Shown: positions 29,122-37,366, counted from the stretch's first letter. The stretch: DNA of 64,000 nt from SZUA-36 sp963704855 (GCA_963704855.1 CAVPHY010000028.1:186001-250000); one strand, 5' to 3'. Numbers and translations are program-made. Notes: generated by a model from the letters alone, not told the origin.

Positions 29122-29260
29122 ACTAACTACCCGCCCCAGCGGCCCCACCACCGTAAAAAAAACAGGAAATCGAACCCAGGAATCGATCGAGAATCTATGA
29201 CCCACTTCCCATTAAGTGGGAACGCCAACCTTCTGACACGGCCATCCGTGCCCCTGTCGA

Positions 29261-30238
29261 TCAATCCTGCAACGATAGAAGCTGCCTGATCCAGTCGGTC
29301 ACCACGACCATTTGCTTGCCGCTCCGCCAGCGGTACTCAGCCCCGGTATAACCCCACCAGTCCCAGCAGGCATAGGGGTTCATCGTTCCCGGCACGACCT
29401 GCGGGAAGGCCATCACGATATCGTTGGCTTCGGCCCAGGGCAGGTAGCCGCTTTGCTGGATGAAATCGGTGCCTAGCTGGACAGCGGATTGGGCGCAGCC
29501 GTGCATGACGACGTGAAGCGCACAGGCCTGTTCACCATCAGCGCAGGCTGGTGGAACAAACAGGTAAGCGGCATCACTGAGCCCGGCCTCGGCAGCGCCC
29601 GGAAGGGCCACTTCCTGGAGCGCAGTTTCTGCTTCAGCAGTTGGTGTTTCCAAACCGGTATAAAGGTGTTTCAAAATCTCGCCGGCCGCGTCGTAATCAC
29701 AATCACCCACGAAAGGTGCCTGCATGGCGGTGCAGGTGTTGCCACGGCCACTGGCGGGAAAGATATGGGCGGCAGCAACATCCTTCACATAGGTGATTTG
29801 TGAGGCCGATATGAATTCGGCGTAGAGTGTTTCGGTTGCGTCACTCACCTCGGTTGCTACGGTGGAATCCAGCGTGCCATGGAATAACCAGACCGGGTCG
29901 TTGGCCAGGTTTTGCGGGTCCGCGACAAGACTCTGTTCTGCCGCGCTATGGATAGCGGCAGCCAGTTCCGCCACGGGCAGGGGTGCATCGATTGTACCCA
30001 TGCAGCGCGCCATGGCGGTAGCGAGCGAGCCATCTGCGCAGCCGAAAGGCCCCGAGGCCAGTATGCCGACGCCTGAAAACAGGTCTGAGTAAGCAATATG
30101 TAACTGCTGGGCCATCTGCCCACCGGCGGATATACCCGATACGGTGACACGATTGGTATCGATTTTTGGCGAAGTGGCCGGTTCGCCTGACAGCGCCGAT
30201 GTGGACAGCAAAAGGGTGGATAGTAGTAGCTTATGCAT
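29261..30238 (-). CDS. secreted type 2 PHA-depolymerase-like esterase
   Basis: 325 residues from ATG 30238, with a signal peptide (MHKLLLSTLLLSTSALSG). The lipase box is GISAGGQ (Ser nucleophile) near the N-terminus, a likely Asp sits in FHGTLDSTV, and VVMHGCAQS near the C-terminus gives the oxyanion-type His-Gly-Cys seen in type 2 extracellular short-chain PHA depolymerases. No substrate-binding domain is visible, so the substrate may be an oligomer or ester. The start overlaps the enoyl-CoA hydratase stop by 8 bases, indicating translational coupling and placing it last in the acyl-CoA operon. Confidence 0.82.
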   Translation of the reverse strand: MHKLLLSTLLLSTSALSGEPATSPKIDTNRVTVSGISAGGQMAQQLHIAYSDLFSGVGILASGPFGCADGSLATAMARCMGTIDAPLPVAELAAAIHSAAEQSLVADPQNLANDPVWLFHGTLDSTVATEVSDATETLYAEFISASQITYVKDVAAAHIFPASGRGNTCTAMQAPFVGDCDYDAAGEILKHLYTGLETPTAEAETALQEVALPGAAEAGLSDAAYLFVPPACADGEQACALHVVMHGCAQSAVQLGTDFIQQSGYLPWAEANDIVMAFPQVVPGTMNPYACWDWWGYTGAEYRWRSGKQMVVVTDWIRQLLSLQD

Positions 30239-31025
30239 TAACTTTTCTCCGCAAAAATGAATCGATGCCGTCAAGGGCTTGTTGAGTTTGAACCTGGCTG
30301 ACAAAGGCATTGCGTTCAGCCTCAAGACGCTGACGCAGTTCTTCGACTTGGGTGTTTAGCAGTTTTCGCGTTTGCTTGATGCAGCCAGCCTCTTGAGATG
30401 CAACCCGTTCCGCCCATTCCAGCGCGCGGGCATCACAATCGCGGTCAACCACCTGGTGCACCAGACCCAGCACCAGGCAGGTATCCGCATCGTGGCTGCT
30501 GTTGCTGGCGATCCAGTTCATGGTTTGTTGGCGGCCGATGATATCGGGCAATATGGCCGTCCAGCCACCATCCGGGCTGAATCCGACGACCGAATAATAA
30601 GGGGTGATGTTGGTGCCACGGCGCATGATGACGTGATCTGCGGCCAGTAGCAGGCCGAGTGAGCCGCCGGTAACCCGGCCGTGAACCGCACAGACGAAGG
30701 CAGCGGGATGTCTGTAGATTGCGAGGATAACCCGGTTGAGCATCCCCACCAGTTCCTGCGCGTAGGAAGCGATGGTATCCCGGTGGTTTTGAAACCCGGC
30801 AAGGTCCCCACCGGTTGAAAAAGAGCGTCCCTCGGCGCGCAATATAACCACCGCGGCGCTTTGGCAATCGTGATGTTCGAGCACCTGTAAAAGCCGGGAG
30901 AGTAGTTCGGGTACCAGTGCGTTATGCCGGTTCGGGCGGTTCAGGCACACGGTCGCGATCTTGCCGCGGCGTTTGAGCGTGACAAGCTGATCAGCTGTCA
31001 AGATGGGTTCCCCGATTGACGTCAC
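30231..31025 (-). CDS. enoyl-CoA hydratase/isomerase (crotonase) family protein
   Basis: 264 residues with the crotonase fold: IATVCLNRPNRHNAL, an oxyanion-hole loop SFSTGGDLAGF and VHGRVTGGSLGLLLAADHV. The usual catalytic Glu positions are not both obvious: the first position is in VTGGSLG and the second in YYSVVGFSPDGG, so it may be an isomerase, thioesterase or ring-modifying variant rather than a hydratase. It overlaps the upstream MaoC gene by 35 bases in the operon. Confidence 0.8.
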   Translation of the reverse strand: MTSIGEPILTADQLVTLKRRGKIATVCLNRPNRHNALVPELLSRLLQVLEHHDCQSAAVVILRAEGRSFSTGGDLAGFQNHRDTIASYAQELVGMLNRVILAIYRHPAAFVCAVHGRVTGGSLGLLLAADHVIMRRGTNITPYYSVVGFSPDGGWTAILPDIIGRQQTMNWIASNSSHDADTCLVLGLVHQVVDRDCDARALEWAERVASQEAGCIKQTRKLLNTQVEELRQRLEAERNAFVSQVQTQQALDGIDSFLRRKVNA

Positions 31026-31368
31026 CTACATAGACCAGCGCCCGGCCGGTTGCAATGACCTCACCGTCGGGGCGGCGGCAGGTGGTGGCGAGGTCTACGA
31101 GTTGTTTATCCGGCCGGATTCTCGTGATTTCAACCTCCGCAGTCAGGATTTCGCCGATCATGGCGCCGTTTTTAAAACGGGTCTCCTGTTTCAGGTAATT
31201 AGTGCCCAGCCCCGGCAACTTTACACCCAGGAGATAGGAGAACAGGGCACCGACCAGTGGTTCGGGTATCAGTCCGCTTGAAGCTTCGTGGCCGCTCAAG
31301 CGTGCGTAATCGAGCAGGTTTTGCGCGTTGAATGTCCGGGTGACAGACACCTTGTCGCCAACTTTCAT
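30991..31368 (-). CDS. MaoC-like hot-dog protein (non-canonical)
   Basis: 125 residues with a MaoC/hot-dog fold: VGDKVSVTRTFNAQNLLDYARLSG, VGALFSYLLGVKLPG, then NYLKQETRFKNGAMIG. The Asp-x-Asn-Pro-x-His catalytic motif of its neighbour is replaced by HEASSGLIPEP, so the catalytic Asp/His pair is missing. It may be a structural partner of the MaoC protein encoded just upstream, as in heteromeric hydratases. Four-base stop/start overlap with that gene. Confidence 0.75.
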   Translation of the reverse strand: MKVGDKVSVTRTFNAQNLLDYARLSGHEASSGLIPEPLVGALFSYLLGVKLPGLGTNYLKQETRFKNGAMIGEILTAEVEITRIRPDKQLVDLATTCRRPDGEVIATGRALVYVGDVNRGTHLDS

Positions 31369-31742
31369 GAGACTGCCCTGGCATGGCCCTGGCAGGTCAC
31401 GACATTATCATCCATGCGCTTCACTTCAAGCTTGAGGTCGGTGCCGTCTTCGCTGTTGCCCGTAATTGAAACGTAAAACTGCATCGAGTCACCGGCATAG
31501 GTGGGTGCAGGAAACATCACCTCTACTTCACTTAGTCGGCCACCGGGGACCAGCCGGTCAATCAGTCCACGCAGCACGCTGCACAAAAGCAGACCATGGG
31601 CCACGGTTCGTCCGAAACGGGTGCCGGTGCAGAATTCCGGGTCGGTGTGGATCGGATTGTTATCGCCGCTGAGCAGCGCGAAATCGTCGAAATCCGCCTG
31701 GCAGAAGGTTTTTACAATGGTGGCCTGTTGTTTCCTCATCAC
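31365..31742 (-). CDS. MaoC-family (R)-specific enoyl-CoA hydratase
   Basis: 125 residues with the canonical hydratase-2 motif GDNNPIHTDPEF (Asp and His catalytic), then TVAHGLLLCSVL. This subclass hydrates 2-enoyl-CoA to (R)-3-hydroxyacyl-CoA. It overlaps the acyl-CoA ligase stop and the next MaoC-like start by four bases each, so the three are tightly coupled. A heterodimer of the two small hot-dog proteins is plausible, because the second one lacks the catalytic pair. Confidence 0.85.
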   Translation of the reverse strand: MMRKQQATIVKTFCQADFDDFALLSGDNNPIHTDPEFCTGTRFGRTVAHGLLLCSVLRGLIDRLVPGGRLSEVEVMFPAPTYAGDSMQFYVSITGNSEDGTDLKLEVKRMDDNVVTCQGHARAVS

Positions 31743-33259
31743 TTTTTACCCGCCTTCAACGGCGGCAACAGGTGTTTTTGCACCTTGCCTGCGGCTGTGC
31801 GTGCAAAGTCGTCCACCCATATGAAGTACCTGGGTACCTTGTAGGCTGCCATACCTTGTTTGCAAAAACTGATCAGTTCGCTGTCTGAAGCGAAAGGCTG
31901 ACCGGGTTGTTGCAGCAGGTACGCGCAACCTACCTCGCCCCACTTTTCATCAGCAACGCCAATAACGGCTGCTTCCAGCACACCGGGGTGTTCGGCAAGC
32001 CGCGCTTCGACTTCGGCGGAATAGACGTTCTCACCACCTGAAATGTACATGTCCTTGAGACGGCCAACGATGTAGTAATAGCCTTCCTCATCCTGGCGTC
32101 CGAGGTCGCCGCTGCGTAACCAGCCGTCCTCGGAGAATGCGCCGGCGGTTGCTTCCGGTTGCCGGTAGTAACCGGGTGTGATGCCGAGCCCGGCAAACCA
32201 GAGTTCACCGGTCGTGCCCTGTGCAACATCGTTTCCATCCGGCCCGACCAGCCTTACCGACGCGAGCAGCTGGGGCTTGCCCACCGAACCGATCTTGTTC
32301 ATGGCATTGGCCTCATCCATCAGGAAAACGGTCGGCCCGGTCTCGGTCATACCCATGCCGTTGAGAACGGTTGCGCCACGGGCTGCGAAAAGCTGCAGAA
32401 GCTTGTCGGGCATCGGTGCGCCGCCGCAACCCCAGCAACGCACCCTGGAAAGATCCAGTTCATCAAAACGGGGGTGCAGGCTGATCGCCTGGTATATGGC
32501 CGGCACACCGAAAAAAGTGTCGAGCTGGCCCGTTTCCAGTAATTCAACGGTGCGTGCAACATCGAATCCCGGGGTTATCAGGGTGCGGGCGCCCATGATC
32601 ACTGCCGGCAGGGTTGTCAGGTTGATTCCACCGGTGTGGAACAGCGGCAGGTAATTCAGGCTGGTATCGTCCGCCCGCAAGCCCATGGCCTGGGCAATGT
32701 TGATGTAATTGGCCAGCGCCATACCATAGGTTTGTATAACCGCCTTGGGTCTGCCCGTGGTGCCGGAGGTGTACAGCAGGTACCAGCTATCGTCCGATGG
32801 CCAGGCGGCGCGGCCTTCGAGTGGCGGGCGTGCATCGCGGCGGATGCAGTAGCCGTTGTCACCGCTGTCATCCAGGTCACAAAGCACCCGGCTATTGCCC
32901 GCAAGCTTACCCGCGGTTGAGGCGTCCTCACTTCCATGAAAAAGCCAGCGTGCGCCGCAATCGTCAAGTAAGGGTTCGAGTTCCTGGCCGGGCATACGCC
33001 AATTCAACGGAACCAGGATAGCGCCCAGCCTGGCGCAGGCGAACAGCAGTTCGAAGAACTCTATGCGGTTGCGGCACAGCAGGGCGACGCGATCGCCATC
33101 TGCCACACCGAGGTTTGCGAGCAGGGCCGTGGCCCGGCCTGTGCGTTGATGTAATTCACGGTAAGTGACGGTCACGCCGCGGACGATGTCTTCGAATACA
33201 ACCCGGTCCGGGCAAAGCCCGGCGCGGCTGGCGAGGATATCGAAAACCGGAAAACCCAT
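31739..33259 (-). CDS. acyl-CoA synthetase (AMP-forming, class I adenylate-forming)
   Basis: 506 residues. The P-loop-like AMP motif is YLLYTSGTTGRPKAV (A3), GMGMTETGP is A5, and GWLRSGDLGRQDEEGYY plus GRLKDMYISGGENVY are A7-A8. The C-terminal lysine motif is RTAAGKVQKHLL (A10). It activates a carboxylic acid to its CoA thioester via an acyl-AMP. The chain length is not predictable. It follows tetR by five bases and is the first enzyme of the operon. Confidence 0.92.
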   Translation of the reverse strand: MGFPVFDILASRAGLCPDRVVFEDIVRGVTVTYRELHQRTGRATALLANLGVADGDRVALLCRNRIEFFELLFACARLGAILVPLNWRMPGQELEPLLDDCGARWLFHGSEDASTAGKLAGNSRVLCDLDDSGDNGYCIRRDARPPLEGRAAWPSDDSWYLLYTSGTTGRPKAVIQTYGMALANYINIAQAMGLRADDTSLNYLPLFHTGGINLTTLPAVIMGARTLITPGFDVARTVELLETGQLDTFFGVPAIYQAISLHPRFDELDLSRVRCWGCGGAPMPDKLLQLFAARGATVLNGMGMTETGPTVFLMDEANAMNKIGSVGKPQLLASVRLVGPDGNDVAQGTTGELWFAGLGITPGYYRQPEATAGAFSEDGWLRSGDLGRQDEEGYYYIVGRLKDMYISGGENVYSAEVEARLAEHPGVLEAAVIGVADEKWGEVGCAYLLQQPGQPFASDSELISFCKQGMAAYKVPRYFIWVDDFARTAAGKVQKHLLPPLKAGKK

Positions 33260-33264
33260 GGTAG

Positions 33265-33870
33265 TTACCGTGGCCTGATCCCGTTGGCGATCATGTCGGT
33301 GACGATTTCTGCGACCTTTGCAGCCGGCACGTGATCATCCCATTCGGTGTACCGCATGCCCAGGAACACGGCGATACCCATGATGGCCCAGGTCCACGTT
33401 TCGTAATCACCCTGGCGGATATCACCGCTTTCACCGGCCTTTTTCAAATTATCCCGGTAGGCATTGGCAAAGCTCTCGTAATGTTCGCGATAGGCGTCAT
33501 TGGCGACGAACTCGGCCTCCGTAATGATGCGGTAGATGCCCTTGTGCTGGCGGGCGAACTCAATATAGGCCTCGATACCAAGGCGCTCCGCAGCCATGCG
33601 GTCCGGGGCGCCGGCGACCCGCTCGGCAATCCAGCGACGGGTGCGGTGGCTCATAAATGTCACGAGGTCGTGGAAGATCTCTTCCTTACTTTCGTAATAG
33701 GTATAGAAGGTGCCCAGCGCGACTCCTGCGCGGTGTGTAATTCCGCTGATGGCGGCAGCGTGGAAACCCTTGTCGCCGAACTCGTATTCCGCGGCGTTCA
33801 GCAGCTTGTCACGGGTACGTTTGCCGCGCGCAGTCTTCGGTTTTTTATTATTAGTTGAAAGTTGATTCAT
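33265..33870 (-). CDS. TetR/AcrR-family transcriptional regulator
   Basis: 201 residues. The N-terminal HTH (KLLNAAEYEFGDKGFHAAAI, then ITHRAGVALGTFYTYYESKEEIF) is typical TetR, followed by a helical ligand-binding domain. ATG 33870 sits within a palindromic operator (33856-33876) that recurs before two other transcription units, so the protein probably autoregulates. An acyl-CoA ligand is plausible from the neighbouring acyl-CoA genes. No strong ribosome-binding site precedes the ATG; a leaderless message is possible. Confidence 0.9.
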   Translation of the reverse strand: MNQLSTNNKKPKTARGKRTRDKLLNAAEYEFGDKGFHAAAISGITHRAGVALGTFYTYYESKEEIFHDLVTFMSHRTRRWIAERVAGAPDRMAAERLGIEAYIEFARQHKGIYRIITEAEFVANDAYREHYESFANAYRDNLKKAGESGDIRQGDYETWTWAIMGIAVFLGMRYTEWDDHVPAAKVAEIVTDMIANGIRPR

Positions 33871-33890
33871 GTTTCATAATGTTGCATACT
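33856..33890 (+). promoter_or_regulatory. TetR-type operator overlapping a sigma-70-like promoter (site A)
   Basis: A 21-bp inverted repeat at 33856-33876: half sites TGAAAG and GTTTCA around a TGA-n-TCA core. On the plus strand TTGATT (33862-33867) and CATACT (33885-33890) are spaced by 17 bases, a good promoter for the alpha/beta hydrolase at 33958. The operator also covers the tetR start codon on the other strand. Confidence 0.7.
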
Positions 33891-33957
33891 TTGAAGCACT
33901 TGGCAAGCTTTGCATTCCACGCCCTCCTCACACTGTTGGCCGACAAAAAATATAGCC

Positions 33958-34821
33958 ATGGGATTCACCGAACACCATTATACGACTCTCGATGGGCTGA
34001 CCCTTTACTACCGCTGTTATGGCTCCGGCGATGATGTCGTGGTCTGTCTTCCTGGCCTGACCCGCAACAGCAGGGATTTTCACGAAATTGCCACTCACCT
34101 CGCATGCCGGTACCGCGTTTTAAGCCTGGATTTACGCGGCCGGGGCCGGTCCGGCCGGGACCCTGACTGGCGCAATTATCATCCGGCCACCTATATCAGC
34201 GATACCTGGAGCCTGCTGGATCAACTGGGTATTGCAAACGTCATCCTGCTCGGCACGTCACTGGGTGGCCTGATGGCCATGATCATGGCATCGCAACGGC
34301 CGCTGCGGGTCAGGGCGGTGATACTGAATGATGCCGGGCCGGAGGCCAACCCTGCCGGTTATGCGCGCATATTGGCATCTTTCGAGAAGCAGGACGTGGT
34401 GACAAACTGGTCTGATGCGGTCAGGCAGTGCAGGCAAACCTACCAGGGGGCACTGCCGGATATGCCGGCAGAATTCTGGCATGATTTCGTGCGTAGGAAT
34501 TACCGCGAAGGGGCGAATGGTCAACCGGAACTGGATATCGATCCGAACATCGGCGAGGCCATCCGCAAGGGTGATCTGAGCCGGATTGCTGGTATCCAGG
34601 TCGACCCGTGGGCGGCGTTCGCAGCCATCACAATGCCATGCCTGGTATTGCGCGGAGAACTCTCCGATATACTCTCTGCAGACATCGTGGAACGTATGAG
34701 CCGGGTCAAGCCGGGTTTGAAACAGGCGGTTATACCCAAACGGGGGCATGCACCGTTGCTCTTTGAGCCTGAATCGCTGGCAGCCATCGATACATTCCTG
34801 GAACAGATGCCATCAAAATGA
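33958..34821 (+). CDS. alpha/beta hydrolase
   Basis: 287 residues from ATG 33958. VVVCLPGLTRNSRDF is the oxyanion strand, LLGTSLGGLMAM holds the nucleophile Ser (GTSLGG), LRGELSDILS the Asp region and PKRGHAPLLF the catalytic His. Similar enzymes hydrolyse esters, lactones or ring-cleavage products. It is divergent from tetR and downstream of operator site A, so it probably belongs to the same regulon. The TTG at 33910 is an unlikely start. Confidence 0.85.
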   Translation: MGFTEHHYTTLDGLTLYYRCYGSGDDVVVCLPGLTRNSRDFHEIATHLACRYRVLSLDLRGRGRSGRDPDWRNYHPATYISDTWSLLDQLGIANVILLGTSLGGLMAMIMASQRPLRVRAVILNDAGPEANPAGYARILASFEKQDVVTNWSDAVRQCRQTYQGALPDMPAEFWHDFVRRNYREGANGQPELDIDPNIGEAIRKGDLSRIAGIQVDPWAAFAAITMPCLVLRGELSDILSADIVERMSRVKPGLKQAVIPKRGHAPLLFEPESLAAIDTFLEQMPSK

Positions 34822-34834
34822 ATGCAATATTACG

Positions 34835-34880
34835 TCCGGTGGATGCCTGTGGGGCCGGATCTTGAATGCCTTGTCAGGTT
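34835..34880 (-). other. decayed attC site
   Basis: Retains GTCCGGTGG, a short GCC/GGC stem and CTTGAATGCCTTGT, matching the inner half of the array's other sites. The outer half (TTAGTTAAGCGG) is absent and the core GTTAT has become GTCAG. It marks the left limit of the array. Confidence 0.6.
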
Positions 34881-35285
34881 TCACTGGATCCTTCCCCCGT
34901 TTACATGATGCTGAAAGCCTTCTCGAGCCTCGCCGATAAATATCAAAAGCTGATCTTCTGGAACGCGGTCTACAGAAATTTTGTTCCGTTCTGCTTCAAT
35001 ACTCAGTAGATCAGCTGCTTGATTGATCGGAATAAACAGTTTCCTTGGAAATTGCTGTTTGTGAGAATACCCACTTTTCAATAAGCGATTGGACTCAAGC
35101 TGCGATGGCTCTGATGAATCAGTACGGATGAATTCTGCGCCGAGAATCATGCAACTTGCTGCGTCCATCAGTGCGATAACATTAAAGTCACCATCCGCTT
35201 CGGTTACCACCGGAGCATCATTTAACTTGAATGCTATCCAAGCCTCATTTACCTGAAATTGACTCGGGTCGAACATCAAGAACAT
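34881..35285 (-). CDS. hypothetical cassette protein
   Basis: 134 residues; I do not recognise a family. Features: acidic first half (VVTEADGDFNVIALMDAAS), a basic patch (YSHKQQFPRKLFIPINQ) and a C-terminal His/Gly stretch. No signal peptide or membrane segment. It is the last cassette gene on the left, followed by a decayed attC. The predicted alpha/beta content suggests a small soluble enzyme or inhibitor-like protein, but no function can be assigned. Confidence 0.6.
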   Translation of the reverse strand: MFLMFDPSQFQVNEAWIAFKLNDAPVVTEADGDFNVIALMDAASCMILGAEFIRTDSSEPSQLESNRLLKSGYSHKQQFPRKLFIPINQAADLLSIEAERNKISVDRVPEDQLLIFIGEAREGFQHHVNGGRIQ

Positions 35286-35557
35286 CTCCTTTTAGGTCCG
35301 GTGGAGCCAGCTTTCTGGCGGAACGAACTTGAACGCCTGTATATTTTTTTTATAACCCACGGCAGTTCAAGGATTCTTTCACTACGCCAAACATTTACTG
35401 TGAATATTGATGCTGATTCTCTGAGGTAGACCACACGAAACGGTTCCTGGATAGGCTCACGAATATTTTCAGAGCTAATCTCGGGTTTAAGTCTGCCAAT
35501 ATCTGGGTTGTCTGTGAGCGTTTCTACTCTGGCGAGAATCTCCCTAACTAAGCGCAC
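35276..35557 (-). pseudogene. ParE/RelE-type toxin, truncated at both ends
   Basis: The text RLVREILARVETLTDNPDIG, REPIQEPFRVVYLRE and FTVNVWRSERIL is typical of ParE toxins. The ~25-30 N-terminal residues are missing; the open frame begins at a GTG inside a hairpin-bearing sequence (35553-35571). At the other end the frame runs through the decayed attC at 35292-35342 to a chance stop. No antitoxin partner is next to it. It is probably inactive, produced by a deletion or cassette rearrangement. Confidence 0.7.
35292..35342 (-). other. decayed attC site
   Basis: GGTCCGGTGGAGCCAGC, a GGC-rich stem and GAACTTGAACGCCTGTAT match the inner half of the array's attC sites. As at 34835, the outer half is missing and the core is degenerate. 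Confidence 0.6.
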
Positions 35558-35596
35558 ACGTAGTGTGTGCGTACATGACTGACGTGCTAGGTATTA

Positions 35597-36049
35597 CTAG
35601 CACCCACAGTCACCCTTAATACTAACAGGCTTCGCAGTACACTCTTTACCTGAGACCTGCATCTTAGATTTAAAACTGGTCACTTCACAGCCGCCCTCGC
35701 TATTGGCAGGACAGACAAAACTAATAGTGTTTTTAAACTCTATTTTTATGCCTGCATACTCAAATAATTGGGTGAATTTATCGCCCACTTTTGGATTTTG
35801 TGATATGCCTTCTACTTTAATTGGCTTAACTGCTACCAATTTGCCATTGATGTACATGGTAGGTGATGAGAAGTCTTCTTCGGATTGAAAATAAAACTTA
35901 AAAGGAGGGTTCTCACTTATGCTGTAACTACAACCGCACCCATATTCAATTAGAGATTCAGGAATTGGTGAGATATTGCAATCAGCATCATTAGCACTCG
36001 CAGCTGATGCGGTAATTAATGTAAGGAGTGCTATTTGTATTCTTTTCAT
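35597..36049 (-). CDS. hypothetical secreted cysteine-rich cassette protein
   Basis: 150 residues with a signal peptide (IALLTLITASAASA) and seven or more cysteines after it (DADCNISP, YGCGCSYS, SFVCPANSEGGC, GKECTA, KGDCGC), suggesting a disulfide-stabilised periplasmic protein. The middle is beta-rich. No family is recognised. A short hairpin (35584-35606) overlaps the stop. Its own attC is not recognisable on the left; the neighbouring hairpin at 35553-35571 may be what remains. Confidence 0.6.
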   Translation of the reverse strand: MKRIQIALLTLITASAASANDADCNISPIPESLIEYGCGCSYSISENPPFKFYFQSEEDFSSPTMYINGKLVAVKPIKVEGISQNPKVGDKFTQLFEYAGIKIEFKNTISFVCPANSEGGCEVTSFKSKMQVSGKECTAKPVSIKGDCGC

Positions 36050-36053
36050 AAGC

Positions 36054-36144
36054 CAACGTCTTAGTTAATCGGTGTAAAAATGTGCAAAATTTTTACGCCC
36101 AGTGGAAGGCCGCATGCCGGAACGAACTTGAACGTTTTGTTATG
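36054..36144 (-). other. attC site (full length)
   Basis: AACGTCTTAGTTAATCGG on the left and GAACTTGAACGTTTTGTTATG on the right flank a long palindromic centre (GTAAAAATG...AATTTTTAC). Read on the minus strand it has the normal 5' CATAAC ... 3' GTT core order of integron attC sites. Confidence 0.85.
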
Positions 36145-36194
36145 TCTGTGTACCATATTTAGGTACATTTTGGTATAGGTCACGAGGATAAGCA

Positions 36195-36440
36195 ATGGCA
36201 AGAAATACAAGTATCACATTGGGCGAGCACTTTGACAAATTTATTACTCGGCAGGTTGATGATGGTCGCTTTGGATCAGCTAGCGAGGTAGTCAGAGCGG
36301 GTCTGAGGCTTTTGGAAGAAAACGAAACCAGGCTGGAGCTGCTCCGGGAAGCCTTGCATGAAGGCGAAAACAGTGGGTTTGTGGACTATTCATATGACTC
36401 GATTGTTGCAGAACTGAATGAAACCACCGTCGGTGAGTAG
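36195..36440 (+). CDS. parD: ParD-type (RHH) antitoxin
   Basis: 81 residues. The N-terminal ribbon-helix-helix SITLGEHFDKFITRQVDDG and the segment GSASEVVRAGLRLLEE are characteristic of ParD antitoxins, which bind DNA as dimers and neutralise ParE with the C-terminal tail. It overlaps parE by 23 bases. Orientation is opposite to the array, which is allowed because TA cassettes carry their own promoter. TACATTTTGGTATA-like AT-rich sequence lies upstream. Confidence 0.88.
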   Translation: MARNTSITLGEHFDKFITRQVDDGRFGSASEVVRAGLRLLEENETRLELLREALHEGENSGFVDYSYDSIVAELNETTVGE

Positions 36441-36732
36441 TAAATTCAAAATAACTACGAAAGCCAGATACGACCTTATTCAAATCGGCCGGTATACAGA
36501 GTTGAAGTGGGGTAAAGATCAAAGAAATCACTACTTGAAACAACTAGATGAAGCATTCAATTTGATTGCGGTAAATCCGAAGATCGGAAAAGACCGTTCG
36601 CATGTACTCAAAGGTTATCGGAGCTTTCAACAAGGCTCCCATGTAGTTTATTACAAAGAATCTAATGTAATAGAAATTATCCGCGTCTTGCACGAGCAAA
36701 TGGATGTTGGGAAGCACATTCAAAAGACATAA
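36418..36732 (+). CDS. parE: ParE-type toxin (RelE/ParE superfamily)
   Basis: 104 residues: KITTKARYDLIQIGRYTELKWG, then QLDEAFNLIAVNPKIGKD and YRSFQQGSHVVYYKE, all typical of ParE toxins, which usually poison DNA gyrase. A GTG at 36433 is an alternative start closer to the family's usual N-terminus. Complete cassette TA operon with parD; the attC follows within the stop region. Confidence 0.88.
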   Translation: MKPPSVSSKFKITTKARYDLIQIGRYTELKWGKDQRNHYLKQLDEAFNLIAVNPKIGKDRSHVLKGYRSFQQGSHVVYYKESNVIEIIRVLHEQMDVGKHIQKT

Positions 36733-36822
36733 CGTCTTAGTTAAGCGGTGTAAAAATGTGCAACATTTTTACGTCCGGTGGAGGGCCGAAGGCCCGGAAC
36801 GAACTTAAACGATTTGTTATCT
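36728..36822 (-). other. attC site (full length)
   Basis: ATAACGTCTTAGTTAAGCGG to AACTTAAACGATTTGTTAT with an extended hairpin (GTAAAAATGT...ACATTTTTAC) and an inner GGGCC/GGCCC stem. Confidence 0.88.
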
Positions 36823-36823
36823 T

Positions 36824-37090
36824 TCATTCGTAATGTGTCCACATTCGTAGAACTTTTACCACGCGCTCTTCAATAAGGACTTGGTAAACCAACCTATGCT
36901 GAATATTAATTCTTCTAGAATAAGCACCCTCCAAATCACCAATCAGCTTTTCAAATTGCGGCGGATTTTGAAATGGATCTTGCTCAAGAATTGAAATGAG
37001 TTCTATCGTTTTTCTCTTAAGATTACTTTGAGCGATTTTCTTCGCGTCTTTCTGAGCATGCCTGGTATAGACAACTCTCCAACTCACCAA
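36824..37090 (-). CDS. yoeB: YoeB-type toxin
   Basis: 88 residues matching Txe/YoeB mRNA interferases: RVVYTRHAQKDAKKIAQS, LEGAYSRRINIQHRLVYQV and the C-terminal VVKVLRMWTHYE with the conserved His-Tyr. YoeB cleaves mRNA in the ribosomal A-site. It overlaps the upstream antitoxin by seven bases. Confidence 0.92.
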   Translation of the reverse strand: MVSWRVVYTRHAQKDAKKIAQSNLKRKTIELISILEQDPFQNPPQFEKLIGDLEGAYSRRINIQHRLVYQVLIEERVVKVLRMWTHYE

Positions 37091-37326
37091 TCAAGCTCCG
37101 TTTCACACTCCTCAACAGCAGTATCCAACCCCTCTCGGATGGATTCCCTCATGCCTGGAATTGATAAAAGGTACATTGTTTCCTGAACCGACTCCCAATC
37201 TTTCTCGGAAACCAGGACGGCGCTATTGCGCTTGCCAGTGATTCGAATAGGAACGTGTGATTCGGCCGCTTCATCAATGAGGCGGTAAAGCTTTGCTCGT
37301 GCTTCGCTAGCGGTTAAAGTACTCAT
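37084..37326 (-). CDS. yefM: YefM/Phd-type antitoxin
   Basis: 80 residues from ATG 37326: MSTLTASEARAKLYRLIDEA, then VPIRITGKRNSAVLVSEKDW, the standard Phd/YefM fold. The C-terminal acidic tail (DTAVEECETELDW) should wrap the toxin. An earlier in-frame start at 37389 is unlikely because it would lie in the attC. A palindromic operator sits nine bases upstream of the start. Confidence 0.9.
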   Translation of the reverse strand: MSTLTASEARAKLYRLIDEAAESHVPIRITGKRNSAVLVSEKDWESVQETMYLLSIPGMRESIREGLDTAVEECETELDW

Positions 37327-37334
37327 CAAGTTAT

Positions 37335-37352
37335 CGTACGTTAAAGCGTACG
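37335..37352. promoter_or_regulatory. yefM-yoeB operator-like palindrome
   Basis: Two CGTACG palindromes separated by TTAAAG, immediately upstream of the yefM ATG. YefM family operators are built from short GTAC-centred palindromes, so autoregulation is expected. Confidence 0.6.
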
Positions 37353-37366
37353 CATTGTCCAGTAAA

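Noticed and set aside
29150..29260. tRNA-like sequence on the minus strand (GGTTCGAT loop and a CCCACTT/AAGTGGG hairpin)
   Set aside because: The T stem does not pair and no acceptor stem or full cloverleaf could be drawn; most likely chance.
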